From Planctomycetia bacterium (GTDB lineage: Bacteria; Planctomycetota; Planctomycetia; Pirellulales; UBA1268), in assembly GCA_009919445.1 (NCBI GenBank), contig RGBY01000151.1, forward strand, positions 1 to 6,209: a DNA stretch of 6,209 bases. Direction: 5' to 3'. Of the stretch, positions 1 to 5,884 are shown piece by piece. Under the pieces are notes generated by a model. It saw nothing but the letters and a program-made list of their open reading frames with translations. It searched no databases and was not told the origin of the DNA. The first letter of the stretch is position 1. The number at the start of each line of letters is the position of its first letter. Both the position numbers and the translations under genes were made by a program.

Positions 1-1719
1 TTTAAGATCGCTCAAGGCAATTTCGACGGTCTGCCAATCGCCAGAGGCATTCAGTGGCTTGGCGACAAAGTACCGTCCCTGCGGCACACCGGTATAGCAA
101 CTCCAGCTGGCCAGCTCAAAGGTCATCGCCAGTTCACCCCCGGTCGGTGCCAGCACATCAATGGCCAGCTTGGCCCCATTTGGCCCTCGCCACTTAGGGT
201 CTTTGATCTTGCGGGTAGCTGCCAGATGGTGATGAGAATTGCCAGGATTCAACTGATACCAGTCCTGCCAATCACCGAAGTCTTCCACGATCATCCGCTC
301 GGGTGGATCGGTTGCCCGCACCCCGGCGGTGACCAACTCATCGGAATCAAAATCAAGCTGCCAGGAACTGACCAAAAAATGATCCGGCGACTGCCGGTTC
401 CACGGCGGACCAACCAGTGGCTCTGCCAGCGGGTAGTGAACATTGGCAATGACAAATAGCGGCAGTTCCGTGCTGGTGATCGGGCAGGCCGCAGTCCAGC
501 TATCACCAACGCGACTGGTCTCAGCCGACCGCCAGAAGCGGGTGATGCCGTGAGGGTCAACGCTGTAATAAATCTCTACCTTTGCTACCTCATCAGGTCG
601 ATCGGGCCGCACTGTTGCCTGCGGTACGCCATCGGTTGTTTTCAGGTTCACCTCAAGGAGCGGTGTCTCGGGGAATGTGCCCTTCCCCTTCAGCACACAA
701 TCAAAAAAGTGAGGGCCAGCGAAGTCCGACTCACTGACATGACGATGGTTGAGGTGCGGCGAGATGCTGAAGTGAATTGATTCACTCGGCATCTCCTTCC
801 AGTTCATGAACAGCTGGTCGACCATGCCGTTGAAGTCATTGTGTGGCCCAAGATAGAGAATCGGGCAGTGGATTTCCCGAATGGCGTTGAGGTTGTCGAT
901 AGCCGACATGTACAGCGGAAACCGGCTTGGCGGCCGGCAGGCAGAGCCGGGACGCTGCCGCAGGGCATCTCTCGCCGCCGCCGAGCCGCCACAAGAGGGC
1001 ACTGCTGCCTTCACACGGCTATCGGCCCCTGCCGTCAGCACGGTCAGCGTGCCTCCCATCGAGTGGCCAGTGACGCCCAGCCGGCTGCCATCAACTTCGG
1101 GCCGCTGTTCCAGAAGCGTCAACGCTCGCCGGGCAGCGACGGTAATCAAAAACCAGTTGTTGTTCCGGGGGCTCGGGACAGCATCGAGGGTCTTGTCATC
1201 AGGCTCGACCGATCCATAGTGGCTGTTGTGACTAACTTGAGTGGCATCGACCGCCCCCCAGTCGGTGCCCGGATCGCCTGGCTGCTGGTCAGCCATCGGT
1301 AGGGCTCCCCAGTTGAGGGCAAGGCAGGCGTAACCATTGGCAGCAAATGTTTCGACCGTCTGCCGCAGGGCCCGCTGACCGCCACCATGCATCTGCAAAA
1401 CGGCCGGCAGTTTGCCTTCGGCATCAGTCGGAAACGCGTAATAAGCCCCCATCCGTGATGGCTGCCCCTTGAAGGTGCCGAGTGTGTAGGTGAGCAGCTG
1501 CGTGGTGATGCCATCAGCCTGCCATTCATGCACCACCTGCAGATCGAGTGGCTCAGCCGTCGGGTCATACCCCTGCCAGAGTTCAGCAAAGGTCTGCGGC
1601 GGCGGGCTACCCGCCAGCGGCGGAAAACTGTCGGCGGCCACCGCTGTGGCTGCGAGCACAATCAAGGCGAGGGCGAACGACACCACCCTCAAAACGAGCC
1701 GAGTAGAGAATAATCGCAT
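1..1719 (-). CDS. Secreted alpha/beta hydrolase, dienelactone hydrolase / acetyl-xylan-esterase-like (partial, C-terminus missing)
   Basis: Reading the minus strand from the ATG at 1719 gives 573 codons with no stop, so the gene continues past the left edge. Residues 1-30 form a Sec signal peptide: an Arg-containing n-region, a hydrophobic core around 12-28, and a probable signal peptidase I site near AVA-A-D at 28-31. The catalytic domain spans roughly 50-350. It has an HGGG oxyanion-type motif at 111-114 and the nucleophile elbow GHSMGG at 218-223 (Ser220). Likely triad partners are Asp295 (PHNDFNG) and His322 or His325 (PHLNHRH). This pattern fits dienelactone hydrolase/acetyl xylan esterase relatives, so ester hydrolysis outside the cytoplasm, perhaps on polysaccharide, is inferred; the substrate is unknown. 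Residues 350-450 look beta-rich, and 470-573 read like a start of a Trp/aromatic-rich beta-sandwich. The ATG was chosen because the signal peptide begins there; no strong Shine-Dalgarno sequence precedes it. It is the last gene of the minus-strand series and is separated from its neighbour by a likely terminator. Confidence 0.85.
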   Translation of the reverse strand, partial: MRLFSTRLVLRVVSFALALIVLAATAVAADSFPPLAGSPPPQTFAELWQGYDPTAEPLDLQVVHEWQADGITTQLLTYTLGTFKGQPSRMGAYYAFPTDAEGKLPAVLQMHGGGQRALRQTVETFAANGYACLALNWGALPMADQQPGDPGTDWGAVDATQVSHNSHYGSVEPDDKTLDAVPSPRNNNWFLITVAARRALTLLEQRPEVDGSRLGVTGHSMGGTLTVLTAGADSRVKAAVPSCGGSAAARDALRQRPGSACRPPSRFPLYMSAIDNLNAIREIHCPILYLGPHNDFNGMVDQLFMNWKEMPSESIHFSISPHLNHRHVSESDFAGPHFFDCVLKGKGTFPETPLLEVNLKTTDGVPQATVRPDRPDEVAKVEIYYSVDPHGITRFWRSAETSRVGDSWTAACPITSTELPLFVIANVHYPLAEPLVGPPWNRQSPDHFLVSSWQLDFDSDELVTAGVRATDPPERMIVEDFGDWQDWYQLNPGNSHHHLAATRKIKDPKWRGPNGAKLAIDVLAPTGGELAMTFELASWSCYTGVPQGRYFVAKPLNASGDWQTVEIALSDLK

Positions 1720-1855
1720 GGAAGCGGCGAAACCTTGGGAAACGTGATGCCGCGACCCGTTCTTTGTGAAACCACGGCAGGGGAGCAGATGAAGTGGCAC
1801 ACACATCACCCGCAATCACCCATATCTTTTCCGCCTGAGGCCAAACCTTTCCAAA
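1720..1855. other. Intergenic leader of the hydrolase gene
   Basis: This is the non-coding stretch between the terminator-like hairpin and the hydrolase start codon, so it should hold that gene's promoter. No convincing -35/-10 pair is visible. The hydrolase frame stays open upstream to a GTG at 1800, but the extra residues do not resemble a signal peptide. A small direct repeat (ATCACC at 1805-1810 and 1815-1820) is present and has no evident function. Confidence 0.4.
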
Positions 1856-1903
1856 CAAAAAAGGATTACATTTTTGCAGGCAAAAGCACCGCTTCCTTTT
1901 TTG
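1856..1903 (-). terminator. Probable intrinsic terminator after the DUF1559-lipoprotein pair
   Basis: A perfect 10-bp inverted repeat joins 1856-1865 (CAAAAAAGGA) and 1894-1903 (TCCTTTTTTG). A second, nested repeat lies in the loop (TTTTGC at 1872-1877 against GCAAAA at 1880-1885). Read on the minus strand, the structure begins 12 bases past the lipoprotein stop codon and its distal arm ends in a T-run, as expected for Rho-independent termination. The stem is A/T-rich, so it is weaker than a classical GC stem. Because both arms carry A/T runs, it could also act on plus-strand transcription. Confidence 0.45.
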
Positions 1904-1915
1904 CTTTAGGCAGCG

Positions 1916-2371
1916 TCAGTCTGATGTCAGTGCGAAGTCAAAGGAGTTTCGCCCTGATTTCACCTCAGCGGTGAGTTCACTCGCTCGTCCCTGATAACGG
2001 CCGGGAACAACGTCGACCGTAGGAATCAGAAAGTCACCATTTTCAAGCATCTCTTGCTCCTCTTTGGTGATCTTGAAGTCAGGATCGGGGGCCTGCTTGC
2101 TCACCGACACATGATGCATACCGAGCACTGCACCGGAGACGGTTCCTGTAAACTTTAGGCGATATCTCCCAGCCGAATCAGTTGTCCCCACCGATGAGCG
2201 GCCTTCATCGGGAAGAAAACTGACTGTTGCTCCCTCCAACGGCATTTCGTCAAAGGTGATTACCCCCGTAACTGCTGCCGTCTCAGGAAACCCTGCAGGA
2301 CGCCCCCCACAACCCGTACCAACAACAGCAATGACGAGACAGCCCGTCGACACCAATAGTCGCCCAGTCAC
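1916..2371 (-). CDS. Small transthyretin-like / carboxypeptidase-regulatory-like lipoprotein
   Basis: The product is about 151 residues from a GTG start, or 162 from the ATG at 2404. Numbered from the ATG, it has a hydrophobic N-terminal segment (16-30) and then VGTGC, with Cys32 followed by Gly-Gly, which is a plausible lipid-attachment site even though Gly at -3 is atypical. Residues 44-105 have the pattern of planctomycete transthyretin-like domains: a VTG.ITFD strand, a PLEGATVSF motif, TTDSAGRYRL, and a GMHHVSV strand. The C-terminal SELTAEVKSGRNSFDF segment is also typical of that family. No enzymatic residues are expected; its role is probably structural or adhesive on the cell surface. 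The GTG was preferred because GGAGAG lies 7 bases upstream and the result is a short, positively charged n-region; the ATG has only GAGGA about 14 bases away and adds an acidic residue before the hydrophobic core. It is co-directional with, and 63 bases downstream of, the DUF1559 gene, so the two are probably co-transcribed. Confidence 0.85.
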   Translation of the reverse strand: MTGRLLVSTGCLVIAVVGTGCGGRPAGFPETAAVTGVITFDEMPLEGATVSFLPDEGRSSVGTTDSAGRYRLKFTGTVSGAVLGMHHVSVSKQAPDPDFKITKEEQEMLENGDFLIPTVDVVPGRYQGRASELTAEVKSGRNSFDFALTSD

Positions 2372-2378
2372 GATACCG

Positions 2379-2384
2379 CTCTCC
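2379..2384 (-). promoter_or_regulatory. Ribosome binding site supporting the GTG start of the lipoprotein
   Basis: On the minus strand GGAGAG is followed by 7 bases and then GTG at 2371. It lies inside the longer reading frame that starts at ATG 2404, so it decides between the two starts. The match to the Shine-Dalgarno consensus and its spacing are better than for the upstream ATG. Confidence 0.5.
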
Positions 2385-2434
2385 AAAACAAAACGCCAAA
2401 CCATATTGGCAAAAAAATTCCTCGCAAACAGAAC

Positions 2435-3448
2435 TCAATACGAACCCAGTGGGTCGCCATCATTTCGACTGCAAAGATCATGAAGCGTGGAGTCGGAGAT
2501 CAGTTCATTAATGAACTTAGTTGATCCATCGGCAAGAACAAACACCGCACCTCCAGGGTGTTTACTACTCCACGAGTCATTCGGGTCGCCTTCACTCCCA
2601 ACGTTATCTGCACCTGTAGCCACGGCATTGATCTTCAACACCCCACTGCCCTCATTAAAATGGGTCATCAGGTTGGCGAGCTTGCCGTTCCAAGCTGGAG
2701 TCGCATGATGAACGAGCCCCATCCATATCGCAGCTCCATGGTTCCCGTGGCTGACATCTTCGTAGTCACGTTCTCCGACCAAAAGCGTCTTCGATAACCC
2801 GTCCGTAATTTTATGGGGACTAATATTTGAACCGGGAATCACTGTTCCTGAATTATTTCCTTCAACGATGCCCCGCGTTGTGGCCGTAGGATCCTTGTAC
2901 TGCTGACCAGAGTTCTTTAGAGCATTCCCAGAGTTCCCAACATAGTTTGAGGTTGCAACCTTCATACTGTTGGCACCGTTAAGAGTTCGCACCTGATTAA
3001 TGACCGGAACCACATCGGATGGGCACAGAAACGTATTTATCACAGCCTGCCCAGAGGCACTGCTGTATAGAGTACTGACTTGGCCAACACCCGGATTGAG
3101 AGCGTCGTTTACTGTCATTTCTTCAATGTACGGGAGAATGTACGCCCCCCAGCCCCAGCCCCGGGGGCGGTCGCTCGCCGTGGGTCCACCCCAGCTACTG
3201 CCGCCCGAGCCGCAATAGTGAATGCCTTTGGGGAACTCTTTGTTGACATCGTTATAGTTATGAAACGCCAGCCCAATTTGCTTGAGGTTATTGATACAGG
3301 TACTTCGGCGAGCCGCCTCACGAGCTTGTTGAACAGCCGGCAGCAACAGGCCAACCAGGACGCCGATGATGGCGATAACGACAAGCAATTCGATAAGCGT
3401 GAACGCAGAACGTTCGCTCCGCGGTCGGGCATAAACGCAACAGGACAT
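2435..3448 (-). CDS. DUF1559 family protein with prepilin-type N-terminal cleavage/methylation motif
   Basis: The 337-residue product begins with a type IV pilin-like leader: a basic/polar stretch, then SAFTLIELLVVIAIIG at 14-29, with Glu at +5 after the expected cleavage between Ala15 and Phe16. The hydrophobic helix 17-37 should anchor it in the inner membrane after prepilin peptidase processing. The following QQAREAARRS segment (40-49) and NNLKQIGLAFHNYN (53-66) are hallmarks of DUF1559 (PF07596, SBP_bac_10). Other family landmarks are a Gly/Trp-rich stretch (79-101), FLCPSD (140-145), ITDGLSKTLLVGE (214-226), and the C-terminal H-X9-DG motif formed by His297 and Asp307-Gly308. The length is normal for the family. 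Function is not established; a pseudopilin or surface-scaffold role is inferred from the leader. The ATG has GAGGTG 5 bases upstream. It is the first gene of a probable two-gene operon with the lipoprotein. Its GC content is visibly lower than that of the flanking genes. Confidence 0.95.
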   Translation of the reverse strand: MSCCVYARPRSERSAFTLIELLVVIAIIGVLVGLLLPAVQQAREAARRSTCINNLKQIGLAFHNYNDVNKEFPKGIHYCGSGGSSWGGPTASDRPRGWGWGAYILPYIEEMTVNDALNPGVGQVSTLYSSASGQAVINTFLCPSDVVPVINQVRTLNGANSMKVATSNYVGNSGNALKNSGQQYKDPTATTRGIVEGNNSGTVIPGSNISPHKITDGLSKTLLVGERDYEDVSHGNHGAAIWMGLVHHATPAWNGKLANLMTHFNEGSGVLKINAVATGADNVGSEGDPNDSWSSKHPGGAVFVLADGSTKFINELISDSTLHDLCSRNDGDPLGSY

Positions 3449-3453
3449 GGCAA

Positions 3454-3459
3454 CACCTC
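3454..3459 (-). promoter_or_regulatory. Ribosome binding site of the DUF1559 gene
   Basis: On the minus strand GAGGTG lies 5 bases before the ATG at 3448, a good Shine-Dalgarno match. Its GAG also forms part of a small potential hairpin (CTCAA-loop-TTGAG, 3457-3471), which could partly mask it. Confidence 0.6.
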
Positions 3460-3585
3460 AAGAAAATTGAGTTCTACAAACGAAATAACGAAAGCGATTC
3501 CCGGCAGAATCAGCCTTCCCTAGAAACAAAACATCTGCCGCACAAGGGATCCATCGCAAGAAAACGATGACTGCCCCATCTTTTC

Positions 3586-3614
3586 ACTGTAACCGATTCC
3601 TACCTCTCCTTCAA
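3586..3614 (-). promoter_or_regulatory. Candidate sigma70-type promoter of the DUF1559-lipoprotein operon
   Basis: On the minus strand TTGAAG (3609-3614) and TACAGT (3586-3591) are separated by exactly 17 bases. Each hexamer matches 4 of 6 consensus positions. Transcription would begin near 3579 and leave an untranslated leader of about 130 bases. Such matches arise by chance, so the call rests mainly on spacing and on position in the only gap between the helicase stop and the DUF1559 start. No clear GC-stem terminator for the helicase is visible in this gap, only a T-rich stretch at 3611-3625. Confidence 0.3.
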
Positions 3615-3652
3615 AAAGAAAATGCGAATCGAAACACGGAGAAACAAGCGAT

Positions 3653-5773
3653 TTACGACCTCATCCGCTCAATCACCAGCCGGGCCGGAGGCAGGCTGGC
3701 CCGAAAGATGCGGCCGTAGGGCTTGGTGAGCATCCGTGGGTCAAGGATCACCACGCGACCACGATCCTCACGGGTCCGAATCAGCCTGCCGAAGCCCTGC
3801 TTGAGTTTGATGACGGCCTCAGGCAGCTGGTACTCAGCAAAGGCATTGCCCCCCGCCTGCTTGATCGCCTCAATCCGGGCTGCCACAAGCGGCCGGTCAG
3901 GCACGGCAAAGGGAAGCCGCGTGATGATCACCTGCGTGAGCAAGTCACCCGGTAAATCAATCCCCTGCCAGAAGCCATCGGTGCCCAGCAAGACCGCCTC
4001 GCTGGCTGCACGGAAATCAGCAAGCATGCGGCTACGCGACAACCCGTCTGACTGGCTGACCAGCCGAAGCTGGTTGCGGAGACAGAAGCCTGTTAGTTCT
4101 TCAGTGGCCTTGGCCAGTGCCTGATGACTCGTGAAGAGCACCATCGTTCGGCCACCTGCGTCGGCCACGAAATGCCTAAGCATCTGCCCCACACCACGCT
4201 CGTAGGCCTGCCGATCAGCTGGCTCAGGCAGCCGATCAACCAGCACTAGTTCAGCCTGCGAGCCATAGTCAAATGGACTGTCGAGCTGCAGCTCGAGGGC
4301 CGACTCAACCCCTAGCCGCTGCCGGATATACCGAAACCCGGGTTCCTCACCGACCATGGCAGGCTCTTCAGCGGTGAACTCGTCAGCCTGACGGCTCCCC
4401 ACTGCGATGGTGGCGCTGGTCAGAATGACGGAATCAACTCGCTGGAATAGTTCCCGCCTGAGGACGCCACTGACATCAATCGGGGCACTGGCCAGTTTGA
4501 CCGTCGGTGCCCCGCGCCGTGTCTGCCGGGCTTCCACCCACCAGACACTGCCCGGCTCGTCCTGTTCAAGCCAGCACCGCACCGCACCAGCCTGGGCAGT
4601 GAGCCGATCGGCCTGCGACTGAAAGTCTTGCCGCTCGGCTGGGCTGGAAAGCCGGTCGGCAGCTGATCGCAACTTGCGACCAAGGGCCAGCAGCACCTCC
4701 CCAAGTGAATCGGCCACCAACCCCGGCCGCTCAATTCGCCACGGGCCATCCCCCCGCCGGGACACGGCATGGAACACGCCCGAGAAAAAATCTTCGGCAA
4801 CTCGGCGAGCCTGGATGACATTGGGCCGCAGGTCATCCAGCTGATAGTGAACCAGCAGGCCACGATTGGTCCGCTCGTTAAACAGTCGCGAGAGCAGGCG
4901 GTCGACCGCCACACTCGATAGCCCCACCCCCAGATGATCACTGGCCACTGACTCAACCATGTGGGCTTCGTCGAAAATGACGATGTCATATTCGGGCAGC
5001 AGGCTCGCCCCACTTCGCCGTAGGGCCAGATCGGCAAAGAACAACGCATGATTGACCACCAGCAACTGGGCATGGTGCATCCGTCGGCGGGCGGCGAAGT
5101 AGTGGCAGTTGTTATAACTCGGGCAGGCCCGCCCCATGCAGTTCCCAGAGTCGCTATGCACCTCATCCCAGACTGACCCACGGGGTACCGTTGGCAGATC
5201 GGCAAGTGACCCATCACGGGTGTCATTCGCCCACTCAAGCAAGCCCTCCAGTTCTGCCACCTCTTCGTCATGCTGAAAGAGGCTGCCCATCCGCTCGCGG
5301 GCAAGGGCCAGCCGGCGGAGGCTGACATAGTTGCCTCGACCCTTGACCAGCACGGCTGAAAACTCTCGCGGCATGACCGCAGCCACTACCGGAATATCTT
5401 TGGTGATGAGCTGCTCTTGCAGGGCAATGGTGTGGGTCGCGATCACCACCCGGCGGGGTCGTTTCGCCTCCGCTGGCTCGGCAGCCTGCTCGGCGGGGTC
5501 TTGTTCTGCTTCAGCGACCGGCATGCCCACCGCAGCAGATGCACCATCGGCAGCCAGTTCTGCCTGATCGGCAGTAGCCGCCAACACGGCTGGAATGAGA
5601 TAGGCCAGACTCTTGCCGGTGCCGGTGCCTGCCTCAACGATGGCATGCCGCTTCTCCTCGATGGCCTGTGCCACCAGATCAGCCATGGCCAGTTGCTGCG
5701 GCCGCGATTCCCAGCCGGCAATCCGGGAGGCGAGCCGGCCGTCAGCCGCGAGAAACGAGCGAGATGATTCCAT
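3653..5773 (-). CDS. dinG: ATP-dependent DNA helicase, DinG/XPD family
   Basis: The 706-residue product carries the full superfamily 2 XPD/DinG motif set: a Q-like SRPQQ segment (23-27), Walker A AGTGTGKS (48-55), motif Ia IATHTIALQEQL (111-122), Walker B DEAH (268-271), motif III LTSATI (451-456), motif IV VLFTSHQAL (545-553), motif V GTDGFWQGIDLPG (597-609) and motif VI QGFGRLIR (659-666). Known family members are 5'-3' helicases that unwind forked DNA, R-loops and similar structures during repair. The length is close to E. coli DinG, and no N-terminal exonuclease domain is present. Three iron-sulfur-type cysteines are seen (Cys212, Cys217, Cys223), but the first ligand position, in KGRGNYVS, is Ser151. 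An Ala/Glu-rich insertion separates Walker A from motif Ia (about 66-107). The ATG at 5773 was chosen; an in-frame TTG at 5800 adds nine residues and has no Shine-Dalgarno sequence. It is transcribed divergently from argH. The YoaA subfamily is an alternative name; family assignment is firm, subfamily less so. Confidence 0.93.
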   Translation of the reverse strand: MESSRSFLAADGRLASRIAGWESRPQQLAMADLVAQAIEEKRHAIVEAGTGTGKSLAYLIPAVLAATADQAELAADGASAAVGMPVAEAEQDPAEQAAEPAEAKRPRRVVIATHTIALQEQLITKDIPVVAAVMPREFSAVLVKGRGNYVSLRRLALARERMGSLFQHDEEVAELEGLLEWANDTRDGSLADLPTVPRGSVWDEVHSDSGNCMGRACPSYNNCHYFAARRRMHHAQLLVVNHALFFADLALRRSGASLLPEYDIVIFDEAHMVESVASDHLGVGLSSVAVDRLLSRLFNERTNRGLLVHYQLDDLRPNVIQARRVAEDFFSGVFHAVSRRGDGPWRIERPGLVADSLGEVLLALGRKLRSAADRLSSPAERQDFQSQADRLTAQAGAVRCWLEQDEPGSVWWVEARQTRRGAPTVKLASAPIDVSGVLRRELFQRVDSVILTSATIAVGSRQADEFTAEEPAMVGEEPGFRYIRQRLGVESALELQLDSPFDYGSQAELVLVDRLPEPADRQAYERGVGQMLRHFVADAGGRTMVLFTSHQALAKATEELTGFCLRNQLRLVSQSDGLSRSRMLADFRAASEAVLLGTDGFWQGIDLPGDLLTQVIITRLPFAVPDRPLVAARIEAIKQAGGNAFAEYQLPEAVIKLKQGFGRLIRTREDRGRVVILDPRMLTKPYGRIFRASLPPARLVIERMRS

Positions 5774-5815
5774 ACCCTGAAATCTATCGGGAAATGCCAA
5801 ACTGGTTTTCAGGGT
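5774..5815. repeat. Perfect 9-bp inverted repeat upstream of dinG
   Basis: ACCCTGAAA at 5774-5782 is the exact reverse complement of TTTCAGGGT at 5807-5815, with 24 bases between the arms. One arm touches the dinG ATG directly. In the minus-strand transcript the repeat could fold into a hairpin that holds the AGGG beside the start codon; as DNA it could be an operator. Its function is unknown. Confidence 0.6.
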
Positions 5816-5884
5816 TGTCCGCGCATCACCAAAAAGCCTTGCTAAACTCTAGTTTTCCCGTTTCCTCGAGTGAGTCCCACCGCC
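5816..5884 (+). other. Upstream region of argH
   Basis: This is the remainder of the divergent dinG-argH gap. A TGCTAAACT stretch at 5840-5848 resembles an extended -10 element reading toward argH, but no matching -35 is visible, so it is not called as a promoter. An in-frame stop (TAA, 5843-5845) limits how far upstream argH can begin. GAGTGAG at 5868-5874 is a weak Shine-Dalgarno candidate for the GTG at 5885. Confidence 0.3.

Noticed and set aside
841..1302. Plus-strand open frame of 153 codons
   Set aside because: It lies antisense to the hydrolase catalytic domain, including the nucleophile elbow, and its product shows no family features.
1146..1661. Minus-strand open frame of 171 codons overlapping the hydrolase
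   Set aside because: It is one frame off the hydrolase, whose frame is open from 1719 to the window edge and includes a signal peptide and catalytic motifs.
3080..3523. Plus-strand open frame of 147 codons
   Set aside because: It is antisense to the DUF1559 N-terminal half, which is securely identified by the prepilin motif; low-complexity, charged product with no domain.
3500..3590. Possible small open frames (about 19-25 codons) in the DUF1559 leader
   Set aside because: A GTG- and an ATG-initiated short frame exist on the minus strand, but neither has a well-spaced ribosome site and the peptides look random.
4420..5328. 302-codon open frame on the minus strand inside dinG
   Set aside because: It is the +1-shifted frame of the helicase. 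The true frame carries all helicase motifs, while this one has a biased, Trp/Arg/Ser-rich composition and no recognisable domain. GC-rich coding DNA commonly leaves such frames open.
5774..5815. LexA/SOS box upstream of dinG
   Set aside because: The inverted repeat (ACCCTGAAA/TTTCAGGGT, 24-base spacer) matches neither the CTG-N10-CAG nor the GAAC-N4-GTTC pattern, so it is recorded only as an unexplained repeat.
5838..5848. Extended -10-like TGCTAAACT upstream of argH
   Set aside because: Only 4 of 6 core matches and no -35 at the proper distance; too weak to call as a promoter.
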